NCBI GenBank assembly: GCA_963823755.1
Contig: CAWGMP010000007.1
Location: 585,912 to 649,911, forward strand
Origin: GCA-003244245 sp963823755
GTDB taxonomy: Bacteria > Actinomycetota > Actinomycetes > Mycobacteriales > Pseudonocardiaceae
Direction of reading: 5' to 3'
DNA: 64,000 bases
Shown here: piece by piece, positions 55,501 through 64,000 of the stretch
Layout: the number at the start of each line of letters is the position of its first letter
Numbering within the stretch: the first letter of the stretch is position 1
Position numbers and translations under genes: made by a program
The notes under the pieces: generated by a model
What the model was told of the DNA's origin: nothing
Seen by the model: the letters and a program-made list of their open reading frames with translations, nothing else
Databases searched by the model: none

Positions 55501-57411
55501 ATGGAACCGATGGTTGGTGCCCCACCGCCCGCGCCTGAGACCGGTCTATTCTCGCTCAGCGATGTGGACCCCACCGACATCCACCGTCTGGTGGGGCGAT
55601 CCACCGAACTGTTTCGCGACCCCGACGCACACGACCACCCGCTGGCGGGCAGCAACATCGGCATGCTGTTCACCAAGCCTTCCACCCGAACCCGGACCGC
55701 CTTCTCCGTCGGCGCCCGTCGCCTGGGTGCCTCGGTCATCAGCTACGGCCCCGCGGACCTGCAGCTGAACACCGGCGAGTCGCTGCAGGACACCGGGCGA
55801 ATCCTCGGGGCCATGCTCGATGGGCTGGTGGCGAGGACGGCGGGCCCACTCGGCGAGCTCCGCGAGCTGTCCCGGCACGGCCGTATCCCGGTGGTCAACG
55901 CCATGGCGGCCGAGGAACATCCCACTCAGGGCATCTGTGACCTGGCGACCATGCGGTTGCACCTGGGCGAGCTGACCGGGGTGAAGGTCCTCTACGTCGG
56001 CGAGGGGAACAACACGGCGGTGGCCCTGGCCCACGGTTTGGCCAGGATCAGTGGGAGCACGCTCACCCTCGTCACTCCACCCGGTTACGGCATCACCGAA
56101 CACGAGCTGAACAACGCCAGGGCGGCGGGAAACCGCGCCGGCGCCGAGATCACTGCGGTGTTCTCGATGGATGACCTGCCTTCCGACGTCGACATCGTCT
56201 ACACCACCCGGTGGCAGACCACCGGGACCGCGAAAGCCGATCCCGACTGGCGGGAGGTATTCCGCCCATTTCATGTCAGCGAGGAATTGCTAGCCCGATG
56301 GCCGGCCGCGCTGTTCATGCACGACCTTCCCGCTCACCGAGGCGACGAGGTGTCCGGGAACGTCCTGGACGGCGAGCGCTCGATAGCCTGGAGCCAGGCG
56401 ACCATGAAGCTGACCAGCGCCATGGCGGTCCTGGAGTGGTGCCTGCCACGCCAGGACCGCCCTGGCGAACGCCGGGCACGCAGCCGAGGCACAGCGCCCC
56501 GTAGACGAATTTTCGACTATTGCCATCTCCTGCCCGCAGACCTGCATCCGCCGCAAAGGCCCCACGTCTTCTTCGACCCGGCGGACACGGAGGTGGGCAT
56601 TTGGGCCACCGTGGATCTCATCAAACCGGGGTGTACGGTACTCGATCTGGGTTCGGGCAGCGGTGCCGCCGCGGCAGCGGTCGCGCGAGCCGGTGCTGGG
56701 CATGTCCATGGTCTCGACATCTCCGAGAACAGTGTTCTCTGGGCATCCGAGCATTACGCCCTGGAGACCGAGGACAAGCGAGTGACCTTCGGGATTGCTG
56801 ACTACGCGTCGTCCTCCTCGTCCCAGTTGCTCGACAGCTGCCCATTCGGTTCCCCACCCGCCGTCGTCACCAGCAATCCTCCTTACGTTCCCGTGCCGCC
56901 ACCAGAAGGTTCCAAGAGGGTGTCCATCGACGGCGGACCTGATGGCCTCCAATTGGTCCGACCGATCGTGCGGCACGCAGCCGAGATGGGATCCGATCTC
57001 GCAATCACCATCGGCAGCTACTCTTCCCCGCGTGTCGCGGTATCCCTTCTTCACGAATTCGACTATGGGATCTTGAGCGTCACACTGAGCGCCCTACGGC
57101 TTGGGGAATATACCTTGAATAACGCGAAGAGGGTGGTCGAGCTAGAGGCCGGCGGCGAAGGGCCACTACTCCGAGTGAATGACGGATTCGTCTATTATCT
57201 CATTGTGGGACTCTCCTGTCGGCGAACCCGGGACACGGTGGGAGGTGCCTCGAACCCAACCCTGGCACCCGAGGAGTTGCCGGCACTTCTCCAGGTGGCT
57301 TGCACGTCACGGACGCTTGCCTTGGAAGCGCTCGATACCGGCCCAGTCACATGGCCGGTCTCAATCCGGATACTGGTCCTGCCTGATGAGCCGCTGCGCC
57401 ACCATTGCTAG
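55501..57411 (+). CDS. Carbamoyltransferase fused to HemK-like N-methyltransferase
   Basis: The 636-residue ORF joins two enzymes. Residues 15-315 are an ornithine-carbamoyltransferase-type domain with the carbamoyl-phosphate motif STRTRTAF (61-68) and HPTQGICDL (140-148). The usual HCLP is HDLP (274-277), and the SMG ornithine loop is replaced by TTRWQTTGTAK (235-245). This points to a different amine, most simply diaminopropionate, giving ureidoalanine. Residues 345-580 are a SAM methyltransferase with LDLGSGSGAAAA (381-392), SNPPYVPVP (458-466) and IDGGPDGLQL (476-485), the HemK/PrmC N-methylation pattern. ATG at 55501 follows GGAGAG, 9 bp after sbnB. Confidence 0.82.
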   Translation: MEPMVGAPPPAPETGLFSLSDVDPTDIHRLVGRSTELFRDPDAHDHPLAGSNIGMLFTKPSTRTRTAFSVGARRLGASVISYGPADLQLNTGESLQDTGRILGAMLDGLVARTAGPLGELRELSRHGRIPVVNAMAAEEHPTQGICDLATMRLHLGELTGVKVLYVGEGNNTAVALAHGLARISGSTLTLVTPPGYGITEHELNNARAAGNRAGAEITAVFSMDDLPSDVDIVYTTRWQTTGTAKADPDWREVFRPFHVSEELLARWPAALFMHDLPAHRGDEVSGNVLDGERSIAWSQATMKLTSAMAVLEWCLPRQDRPGERRARSRGTAPRRRIFDYCHLLPADLHPPQRPHVFFDPADTEVGIWATVDLIKPGCTVLDLGSGSGAAAAAVARAGAGHVHGLDISENSVLWASEHYALETEDKRVTFGIADYASSSSSQLLDSCPFGSPPAVVTSNPPYVPVPPPEGSKRVSIDGGPDGLQLVRPIVRHAAEMGSDLAITIGSYSSPRVAVSLLHEFDYGILSVTLSALRLGEYTLNNAKRVVELEAGGEGPLLRVNDGFVYYLIVGLSCRRTRDTVGGASNPTLAPEELPALLQVACTSRTLALEALDTGPVTWPVSIRILVLPDEPLRHHC

Positions 57412-57443
57412 TGTCGCGACGAACGAAAGGGTGGGTAGGAACA

Positions 57444-58571
57444 ATGAATCGACCACTGACCGTCGGAGTCGAGGAGGAGTTCTTTGCGGTTGATCCACAT
57501 ACCCGCCGGCTGCTGACCGACACGAAGCCGCTTCTCGAATCTGCTCATACCCACCATACCGGCCACGGGATCCCGAGCTATAGCGAAGAGTTACGGCCAT
57601 GCATGGTGGAAAGCCGAACGGGTATCTGCCGAAACCTTGACCAGGTACGCGCCGAGATCCGCAGCCTACGCGGCGGTTTGATTCAAGCCGCTAGCGAGAC
57701 TGGCGGTTGGATCGCCGCAGCCGGCACCTTTCCCCTGGCCGACTGGCGGACCCAGAACTTCGTCCCAAAACCGCGGTTCGAGCACATCGCCAAGACCTAC
57801 GCGCAGCTGGCCTTCGAGCATGTCATTTGCGCCTGCCATGTTCATGTTGGAGTGGAGGATCGCGACGTAGCCATCCACGTGATGAACCGAGTCCGCCCGT
57901 GGTTACCCGTCCTCTCTGCACTGTCCTCCAGTTCCCCCTTCTGGATGGGCGAAGACACCGGCTACGCCAGCTATCGCAGCATGATCTGGGAACGCTGGCC
58001 GACTGCGGGGATACCCCCTACATTTCGATCGTTCGACCACTACAGGCAGGTGGTGAAGTTACTCATCGATACAGGAGCCAGCGCCGACGCCGGCCAGGTC
58101 TTCTGGGATGTCCGTCCCGGTACCAGGTACGAAACCGTCGAGTTCCGCATCGCAGACTCATGCGCCACTGTCGATGAGACCATCGTCCAAGCCGGGCTGT
58201 CTCGCGCACTCGTACAAAAATGTCTGGACGAACTCGAGCGCGGAGATCCTTTCCCGAACATCCGCCCTGAGCTGCTGCGTGTGGCCAAGTGGCATTCCGC
58301 CCGGTTCAGCCTCACTGGCAGCCTCCTGGATCCGATCTCGACCGAACTCGTACCGGCCCATTCACTTGTGGACCGGTTGTTAGAATACGTGCGCTCTCCC
58401 CTGGAGGAGACCGGTGACTGGGACGAGATGATCGACCTCGTCGAGCGTACGAAATGCCTCGGCTCCTCGGCCGAGCGCCAGCGGCGAGTCCTTGGCGAAA
58501 CGAACCGCCTAGAGGATGTGGTCGATCTTCTCGTACGAGAGACTGCCACCAACCAGGAGGATGAGACATGA
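57444..58571 (+). CDS. YbdK/GCS2-type carboxylate-amine ligase
   Basis: The 375-residue protein has VGVEEEFFAVDP at the start and CHVHVGVEDRDVAIHVMNRVRPWLP, WPTAGIPP and ETVEFRIADSCATVDE, the YbdK branch of glutamate-cysteine ligase 2 enzymes. These form an amide between a carboxylate and an amine with ATP. In this cluster it could join ureidoalanine or its methyl derivative to another amino acid. ATG at 57444 follows GTAGGA. It overlaps the CDGSH gene by four bases (ATGA). It is distinct from the EgtA-like protein at 41680-43050. Confidence 0.83.
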   Translation: MNRPLTVGVEEEFFAVDPHTRRLLTDTKPLLESAHTHHTGHGIPSYSEELRPCMVESRTGICRNLDQVRAEIRSLRGGLIQAASETGGWIAAAGTFPLADWRTQNFVPKPRFEHIAKTYAQLAFEHVICACHVHVGVEDRDVAIHVMNRVRPWLPVLSALSSSSPFWMGEDTGYASYRSMIWERWPTAGIPPTFRSFDHYRQVVKLLIDTGASADAGQVFWDVRPGTRYETVEFRIADSCATVDETIVQAGLSRALVQKCLDELERGDPFPNIRPELLRVAKWHSARFSLTGSLLDPISTELVPAHSLVDRLLEYVRSPLEETGDWDEMIDLVERTKCLGSSAERQRRVLGETNRLEDVVDLLVRETATNQEDET

Positions 58572-58834
58572 ATCAAGAGCCTGAAGTTGTGATCACTGCA
58601 TATCCGGATGGGCCCTATCTCGTGAGGGGTGCGTACAGAATCGTCGACGCGAATGGGGACGAAGTCGAACTGACACGCAGGACGGTGGCCCTCTGTCGTT
58701 GCGGCCGGTCGAACCAGAAACCTTGGTGCGACAGCTCGCATAAGTCTTTCAATTTCAGGGATCCGACGAAGTATTCCCGCTCCCCGGCGCCTCGCGAAAA
58801 AGAATCTCCGGACGGCCTGCCGGGCTCTCGCTGA
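58568..58834 (+). CDS. CDGSH-type [2Fe-2S] protein
   Basis: The 88-residue protein carries one CDGSH motif, CRCGRSNQKPWCDSSH, with the three Cys and one His that bind a [2Fe-2S] cluster. The preceding GPYLVRGAYRIVDANG strand is the usual beta-cradle. Small CDGSH proteins donate electrons to oxygenases and are often encoded beside heme-oxygenase-like diiron enzymes, as here. The start overlaps the ligase stop. The basic tail after the domain is low complexity. Confidence 0.87.
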   Translation: MNQEPEVVITAYPDGPYLVRGAYRIVDANGDEVELTRRTVALCRCGRSNQKPWCDSSHKSFNFRDPTKYSRSPAPREKESPDGLPGSR

Positions 58835-58869
58835 GCACCCAGCCCAGTCGATCCGGACTCCGTGAGCAA

Positions 58870-59919
58870 CTAGCGAGGCAACCGCGCGCCGCCAGGCGCA
58901 CGCAGGGAAGGATCGTTGCGCGACCAACAGTCGAGCATGTACTGAGCGAACGCGGCGTCGATTCCCGCCCACGCTGAGGCTCCGAATACGATGTCTCCCG
59001 CCAAAGAGGGGTCCTGTTCGAGCAGCCCTCCTGCAAGATCGTGCAGGGCGATCATGTCGTGAATGGAGTCGGCAATCACGTGCTCGTCGAAGAAACCAGT
59101 GGCATCGGCAGCGTAGCCAAGCCTGCGAAGACCCTCGGCCACGAATTTGTTCGAGAGCGAAGATGTTATCTCAGAAATAGCCAGATGACCGACGGCGGCT
59201 CCCCGAAGACGGCGATGGAGCCCGAACATGGACATTAAGTTGATAGGAGCGAGAGTTATCCCAGGAATGAGATCCAGGTATGCGCCGTACCGGCCATCGA
59301 GATCCATTGCGTGCATGGTGGTTCGAAACAAGACGGCGTGGATCCGCTCACTTCTCCCACACCCGTACTCGTCGAACTCTACCTCGACCAGGGCGGCTTT
59401 GGCTTTACCCTCTAAGCGCGGGATCACCCATGAATGAGGGTCCGCCTCTTTTAGCTGATAGGCGGATCGGTGGATGATGTAGTCTTTGAAATCAGCGAGC
59501 GGAGCCTTGTCTCTCAAGTGCTTGGAAAGTGGCGGACCGGGTTGACTTGCAATGTGGTTCAACATCGATTTTACGTCTGACGGGTCGGGTCGCGCTGCAA
59601 CGCCGAAACACTCGATGATGCTCGACTCGAACGCCTCTTCAAGCTGCCCGCGCAAACCGAGCAACGCAGGGTTCCATTCCCATCGGGAATCGACGCCGGA
59701 AAATCCCCGGTAGTGGATCTCGTAACATGCGTACAGGGCCAGGTGGAGATCGTCATCCGAGAGCGGGTCGCCTTCAATGGGAGGGATCTTGCCCAGAGCC
59801 CCGGGGCTGCCTACCAAAGCCTTGAAAAGTACTTCAGTAATAGGCCCCCGCGAGTTCGGCAAGGGCGGCTCCCAACGTTCCGGCGATTCTGATACGGTTG
59901 ATTCAGTGACGACGGTCAT
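58870..59919 (-). CDS. Heme-oxygenase-like diiron oxidase (iron-containing redox enzyme family)
   Basis: The 349-residue helical protein has the C-terminal ligand motif EHVIADSIH, giving H280, D284 and H287 in the H-x3-D-x2-H spacing of diiron HDO enzymes. YEIHYRG (E67) and EADPHSW/FDEYG supply likely Glu/His ligands earlier. Family members N-oxygenate amines, desaturate or cleave C-C bonds. It is convergent with the CDGSH gene, 35 bp apart, and probably uses it as electron donor. ATG at 59917-59919 is used. Confidence 0.8.
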   Translation of the reverse strand: MTVVTESTVSESPERWEPPLPNSRGPITEVLFKALVGSPGALGKIPPIEGDPLSDDDLHLALYACYEIHYRGFSGVDSRWEWNPALLGLRGQLEEAFESSIIECFGVAARPDPSDVKSMLNHIASQPGPPLSKHLRDKAPLADFKDYIIHRSAYQLKEADPHSWVIPRLEGKAKAALVEVEFDEYGCGRSERIHAVLFRTTMHAMDLDGRYGAYLDLIPGITLAPINLMSMFGLHRRLRGAAVGHLAISEITSSLSNKFVAEGLRRLGYAADATGFFDEHVIADSIHDMIALHDLAGGLLEQDPSLAGDIVFGASAWAGIDAAFAQYMLDCWSRNDPSLRAPGGARLPR

Positions 59920-60202
59920 CGAAAGCCTTCCCTGTCACTATGCTCTGCGAATAGATCGAACTGTTCGGGCTCACCGGGTGAGGGGCGCTGTTGTGGAAAT
60001 GGGATCGGAGAAGCCGTGACAGCGCCTTCGCCACGAAGGTCAAAGAGCTGCACCGCCTTAATCCGGGTGAACTGCTCATGGTGGACAAGCCACAGGTACA
60101 AGAGAGCCAACCGTCATACCCAGTGTGCCATAGTTTGCGCTGACGCACGCTGGGGACGGACACCCACGAGCGAACGCCTCCTCAACCCCGACTCAACCCG
60201 AC
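59920..60202. other. Intergenic region between diiron oxidase and ABC transporter
   Basis: This stretch lies upstream of the oxidase start and downstream of the transporter stop, both on the minus strand. A short tandem CTCAACCCCGA-type repeat (three units) at about 60181-60214 straddles the transporter stop. I see no gene; the oxidase promoter is presumably in this region. Confidence 0.5.
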
Positions 60203-62245
60203 TCAACCCCGACTCGTCGCCCCGGCTCCTTCCCCGCTCCCAGCGTCGCGGCGAAGAGGGCTCTCGGCGCCGTCGAGGTAGGCCCGGGCTTGCAGGGTGA
60301 ACAGCTCTGCGTACCCACCGCCGCAGGCCATCAGCTCGTCGTGGGTCCCCCGCTCCGTGATGCGGCCGTGGTCCAGCACGATGATCTGATCGGCGTGCCG
60401 GACATTGGCCAGCCGGTGGGTGACCAGCACCGTCGTCCTGGTAGCTCCCGGGCTGTCCCCGTTACCTGCCGCAGCGCCACCGCGCCGCAACGACTGCAGG
60501 GATTGGAACACAGCATGCTCGGCGCGGGCGTCCATCGCGGCGGTGGGTTCGTCGGCGACGAGCAACGGCGCGTCCCGATACAGACCGCGGGCAACGCTGA
60601 TCCGTTGCCACTGCCCGCCGGACAGGTCGCACCCGTTCTGGAACTCCCGGGACAACACGCTGCGCCAGCCGTCGGGGAGATCGGCGACCACGGCGTCGGC
60701 GCCGGAGTCGGCCGCGGCGGCGGACAGCACGCTGCCGTCGGGGTCAGGACGTTCCAACCGACCGATGCGGACATTGTTCTCCGCGGTCATCGGCCACTCG
60801 ACAGGGTCCTGCAGGACGACGGCGATCTGAGAGTGCAGCTCATGCTGGTCGACCTCGGCGATGTCGACTCCGTCCCAGCTCACCCGTCCCTGGTCGGGCA
60901 GGTAGAGCCCAGTGATCACCTTGGCGAGGGTGGACTTACCAGAGCCGTTCTCTCCCACCAGAGCGACGACCTGACCGCGGCTGATCGTCATACTGACCTG
61001 GTCCAGGGCGGGCTCGTCCTTGCCAGGGTAGCTGAAGGACACCTCGTGCAACTCGATGAGCTGCGGGTCGCGCGGCAACCGCCGGGTGGCAGCGGGCCGG
61101 TGGAAGCCGCGAGCCTGGGCCAGGCAGCTGGTCAGCATGTCGAGGTAGAAGCTGTGCTCGAACAGCCGGTTGGCGGCGTACACCGTAGTGGACACCGCCG
61201 TGCTCGCGGTGCGCATCGCGACCGCCGCCGCCCCGGCCAGGGCCAGCGGCATTGCCCCGGCGTAGAGCAGCACACCGAGCACGCCGTAGGCCAGCGCGGT
61301 GCCTAGCCCTGCCAGCCCCCGCCCGACCAGCCGGATCGCGGTCTTGTGGTGCTCCACCCGGACGGCTTCAGCGGTGACCTGCGATCCGATCCGGCGGTGT
61401 TCGCCGAGCAGAGTATGCTGGGTGGTGAAGGCTCGGATCTCGGCTGCTTGGCGCCGGCTGGTGATCATGTCGCCGGTGATGCTCAGCCTGCGCATGCGCG
61501 AGACCATCCGCACGAACGACTCGTAGGTCAACGTCGCGGCCCGCATGCTGGCCCAGCCGTTGGGTGTCGCAGCCAGCAACACCACCGGGGCCAGCATGGG
61601 GTTGAGCAGGCCGGCGCTGACGATCGCGGCGGCGAGCGAGATCGCCGAACTGAGCAGGTTCCCGGCATCGGCGATCCCCTGGCCGACGCTGATGATCCCG
61701 CGCACGGACGTCCGGCGCACCAGCTCCACGAAATCCGCGTCATCGAAGGCGACCAGCTCAGCACCGACCACCGCCGCGTGCAACTCGTCTTGAGCGCGCA
61801 GCTCCACTCGCGGAGCCAGCACCGCCTGCACAGCGCCGACAGCCGCGTCCAACAGTCCTCGAGCCGCGAAGGAGGTCATCACCAGAGCCAGCGCCGGGAG
61901 CGCCGCCACCACCCGCTGGGGGGTCGGGCCCTGCTCCAGCAGCTGGGTCAACACGTTCGCGGTGGCCAACAACCCGAACGCGGTGGTACACCCCGAGACC
62001 AACTGGACCGCAGCGGCCAGCAACGTCAACCGCGGCGAGGTCTGCCAGGCCAGGCGCACCAGCACGCTCAGCGCGACCGGTGCCGCACGCAGCATCCGAC
62101 CGCTGCCTGAGCCGGCCATCGTCTCGCCCACCTTCGCCCACCACGGGGTCGTGAGGTCGTCGACCCCGATCAACGTCGACGCGCCCTCATCAGGCGGGGC
62201 AGCGCCGGTGGACGGGGCAGCGCCGACGGTACGACTAAATCTCAT
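60203..62245 (-). CDS. ABC transporter, fused permease and ATPase (exporter type)
   Basis: The 680-residue protein has six TM helices (about 70-360) of the exporter fold and a C-terminal ATPase with ALVGENGSGKSTLAK (Walker A), the signature CDLSGGQWQRISVARGL and LLVADEPTAAMD (Walker B). ATG at 62243-62245 follows GGGAGG; the frame is open further upstream over cinA's leader. Half-transporters of this kind export small peptides or natural products. It may export the product of the neighbouring diaminopropionate cluster, but it is not in the same operon as those genes. Confidence 0.82.
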   Translation of the reverse strand: MRFSRTVGAAPSTGAAPPDEGASTLIGVDDLTTPWWAKVGETMAGSGSGRMLRAAPVALSVLVRLAWQTSPRLTLLAAAVQLVSGCTTAFGLLATANVLTQLLEQGPTPQRVVAALPALALVMTSFAARGLLDAAVGAVQAVLAPRVELRAQDELHAAVVGAELVAFDDADFVELVRRTSVRGIISVGQGIADAGNLLSSAISLAAAIVSAGLLNPMLAPVVLLAATPNGWASMRAATLTYESFVRMVSRMRRLSITGDMITSRRQAAEIRAFTTQHTLLGEHRRIGSQVTAEAVRVEHHKTAIRLVGRGLAGLGTALAYGVLGVLLYAGAMPLALAGAAAVAMRTASTAVSTTVYAANRLFEHSFYLDMLTSCLAQARGFHRPAATRRLPRDPQLIELHEVSFSYPGKDEPALDQVSMTISRGQVVALVGENGSGKSTLAKVITGLYLPDQGRVSWDGVDIAEVDQHELHSQIAVVLQDPVEWPMTAENNVRIGRLERPDPDGSVLSAAAADSGADAVVADLPDGWRSVLSREFQNGCDLSGGQWQRISVARGLYRDAPLLVADEPTAAMDARAEHAVFQSLQSLRRGGAAAGNGDSPGATRTTVLVTHRLANVRHADQIIVLDHGRITERGTHDELMACGGGYAELFTLQARAYLDGAESPLRRDAGSGEGAGATSRG

Positions 62246-62294
62246 CGTGGCCTCCCACCGTGAGATCATGCCTGCCGCGCTAGCGTGCCGTCTC

Positions 62295-63596
62295 GTGAGT
62301 AATGGCGACCCAGACGAAAGCCCGAACGTCCGGGCGGGGATCGTGGTCACCGGGACGGAACTGCTCAGCGGGCTGATCACCGACCGCAACGGCCCGTGGC
62401 TGGCGCAGCGCCTGGGCGGGCTGGGCATCGAGGTGGCCCACCTGCTGTGCGTCGGAGACCGGCGGGAGGACCTGGCCGCGGCGTTGCGGTTTCTCGCCGA
62501 TCAGGGCGTCGACCTGGTCGTCACCAGCGGTGGGCTGGGTCCGACCGCGGACGACCTGACCACCGAGGTGGTCGCCGGCTTCGCCGGGGTGGTGTTGGAG
62601 CTCGACGAGGCGATGGAACACCAGATCGCCGCCATCCTCGCCCGGTTCCGCCACCTGTCGACATTCGACCCGCAAGCGCTGCGGGCGGCCAACCGCAAGC
62701 AGGCGATGGTGCCCCGCGGCGCTACGCCCCTGGATCCGGTGGGGACAGCACCCGGGCTGGTGGTGACGGTCGGCGGCGGGCCTACGGTGATCGTGCTCCC
62801 AGGACCGCCCCGAGAACTGCAGACGATGTGGCCCGCGGCTCTGGCCACCCCAGCGGCCAAGGTGGTGTTGGCGCGCGCCCGGCTTTTCGAATCAGCGCAG
62901 CTGCGGCTGTTCGGGCTCCCGGAGTCGCAGTTCGCCGCGACCTTGGAGGAGGTGAGCGAGACGCTGGACCTGAGACCGCTGGAGATCACCACCTGCCTGC
63001 GGCGGGCCGAGTTGGTGATCGACATCCGGCACCGGCCCGGTGCCGAGGCGACCCGCGACGCGCTCATCGAGGCGATCCGCGCCCGGCACGCCCGACACCT
63101 GTTCTCCACCGACGGCACCTCACTGGACGACCAGCTCGCCGGCCTGCTGCGGGGACGGCGGATCGGGGTCGGGGAATCGTGCACCGGTGGGTTGTTGGTC
63201 GCCCGGCTCACCGAGCGACCGGGATCGTCGGACTACGTCGCCGGGGGTGTGGTGGCCTACTCCAACACCGCCAAGACCGAGCTGCTGGGCGTGCCCGCGG
63301 AGCTGATCGATCACCATGGGGCGGTGTCACCGGAGGTGGCCCGGGCCATGGCCGACGGGGCGCGGGACCGCTTCGGTGCCGATCTCGGCGTGGGGATCAC
63401 CGGGGTGGCCGGACCGGGTGGCGGCACCGAAGCCAAGCCGGTCGGCTACGTGTGCGTCTGCGTGACCACCAGCGACGGCGTGGTCCTGGCCCGCGACCCG
63501 GTGCTGCCCGGCGACCGCGCCGAGATCCGCGATCGATCGGTGACCGCCGCGATGCACCTCATCAGACGACTGCTGGCGGGGTCAGACCCAGCCTGA
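62295..63596 (+). CDS. cinA: CinA-type competence/damage-inducible protein
   Basis: The 433-residue protein has the N-terminal MoCF domain (IVVTGTELLSGLITDRNGPWL, VTSGGLGPTADDLTTE) and the C-terminal CinA domain with GESCTGGLLVARLTERPG and GITGVAGPGGGTEAKPVG, as in nicotinamide-mononucleotide deamidase/ADP-ribose pyrophosphatase proteins. GTG at 62295 matches the family length; the frame is open from upstream. It diverges from the ABC transporter by 49 bp. Confidence 0.9.
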   Translation: MSNGDPDESPNVRAGIVVTGTELLSGLITDRNGPWLAQRLGGLGIEVAHLLCVGDRREDLAAALRFLADQGVDLVVTSGGLGPTADDLTTEVVAGFAGVVLELDEAMEHQIAAILARFRHLSTFDPQALRAANRKQAMVPRGATPLDPVGTAPGLVVTVGGGPTVIVLPGPPRELQTMWPAALATPAAKVVLARARLFESAQLRLFGLPESQFAATLEEVSETLDLRPLEITTCLRRAELVIDIRHRPGAEATRDALIEAIRARHARHLFSTDGTSLDDQLAGLLRGRRIGVGESCTGGLLVARLTERPGSSDYVAGGVVAYSNTAKTELLGVPAELIDHHGAVSPEVARAMADGARDRFGADLGVGITGVAGPGGGTEAKPVGYVCVCVTTSDGVVLARDPVLPGDRAEIRDRSVTAAMHLIRRLLAGSDPA

Positions 63597-63610
63597 TCAT
63601 TACAGCCTGA

Positions 63611-63805
63611 TCACCAGCGGTCGAGCGCGTGACGGTCCGATCTGCCTCTCAGCGCAGCGTAGGCGGCCGAGCCGACGAACAGCATCGCACCGATCACCAG
63701 AGCCCAGAACAGCAGCGTGAACGCGGCGCCCAGGACCCAGCCCAGCACCATGAACCCGATCCAGATCAACGCAATGGTCCCGAGCACCTTGATCAAGGTC
63801 TGCAT
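63611..63805 (-). CDS. Small two-TM membrane protein
   Basis: ATG at 63803-63805 follows AGGAG at good spacing. The 64 residues form two adjacent membrane segments (about 4-24 and 28-48) and a basic tail (LRGRSDRHALDRW). No family was recognised. It converges with cinA, 14 bp apart. The remaining 195 bases of the window upstream of it show no gene. Confidence 0.65.
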   Translation of the reverse strand: MQTLIKVLGTIALIWIGFMVLGWVLGAAFTLLFWALVIGAMLFVGSAAYAALRGRSDRHALDRW

Positions 63806-64000
63806 GACGGTCTCCTAGCCTGCGGCGGGCCCCAGTTGGGGAGGGCACTGGGAGCTGACCCGCAGATTCCAGTACACGCCTGTCCGGGCACGGGCGCATC
63901 GGGGTAATACCCTGGATCGAGCTACCGGCTCCGGGGCTGCCTTCGTTGGGCGGTCAATCCCGGCCCGCAGCAGCGCACCCCGGATAACAGCCCTAACGCG

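Noticed and set aside
60181..60214. Short CTCAACCCCGA tandem repeat as a possible iteron or origin
   Set aside because: Only three imperfect units over the end of the ABC gene, with no replication gene nearby.

Overview
The window is high-GC actinobacterial DNA, most likely from the Pseudonocardiales (an Amycolatopsis/Pseudonocardia/Saccharopolyspora-type genome) or a close relative. Many genes start with GTG, and adjacent genes often overlap by ATGA or GTGA. The conserved backbone follows an order I know from mycobacteria: a GtrA protein, beta-carbonic anhydrase, a PH-domain membrane protein, birA, accD, accE, maf, accA3, glpD, an M20 amidohydrolase, purine nucleoside phosphorylase and a dacB-type carboxypeptidase. 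I saw no tRNA, rRNA or CRISPR array. Layout: 0-7.3 kb holds a decayed WD40 gene, gtrA, a two-component system, hisN, a frameshifted Xre-type regulator, carbonic anhydrase, HMG-CoA lyase and the PH protein. 7.4-10.0 kb is a five-gene cassette of WXG100/EspC-like proteins, a YbaB-like protein and a DUF3558 lipoprotein. 10.0-18.7 kb is the remains of a C7N aminocyclitol cluster of the validamycin/validoxylamine kind: 2-epi-5-epi-valiolone synthase, PfkB kinase, GlgC-like nucleotidyltransferase, TIM-barrel isomerase, BadF-type kinase, MFS exporter, RmlD-like reductase, VldE-type pseudo-glycosyltransferase, aminotransferase and dehydrogenase. Only the last two are intact; the others carry frameshifts, internal deletions or deletion junctions. 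18.8-31.2 kb is the acyl-CoA carboxylase backbone (birA, accD, accE, maf, accA3), interrupted by MaoC, hemA, beta-propeller genes, a heme-binding-like gene, an IS110 relic and a methyltransferase fragment.

31.3-44.3 kb holds a 2-TM protein of unknown role, an IMPase, glpD, a galactose-oxidase/LamG protein coupled to a tiny HTH ORF, glpK, a gamma-glutamylcyclotransferase, a glycine-rich peptide gene with a leader-like N-terminus, an EgtA-type glutamate-cysteine ligase and an M20 amidohydrolase. 44.4-53.1 kb holds an acyl-CoA mutase alpha subunit, a Ser/Thr kinase, PNP, TetR beside a monooxygenase remnant, two conserved proteins of unknown function and a D,D-carboxypeptidase.

53.4-59.9 kb is the most interesting intact accessory region. 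SbnA- and SbnB-type genes would make L-2,3-diaminopropionate. Next come a carbamoyltransferase fused to a HemK-like N-methyltransferase, a YbdK/GCS2 carboxylate-amine ligase, a CDGSH iron-sulfur protein and, convergently, a heme-oxygenase-like diiron oxidase. An ABC exporter-type gene lies beyond it. I read this as a small NRPS-independent pathway to a ureidoalanine-type (N-carbamoyl-diaminopropionate) product that is methylated, ligated and possibly oxidised. The product is unknown to me. The window ends with cinA and a small membrane protein.
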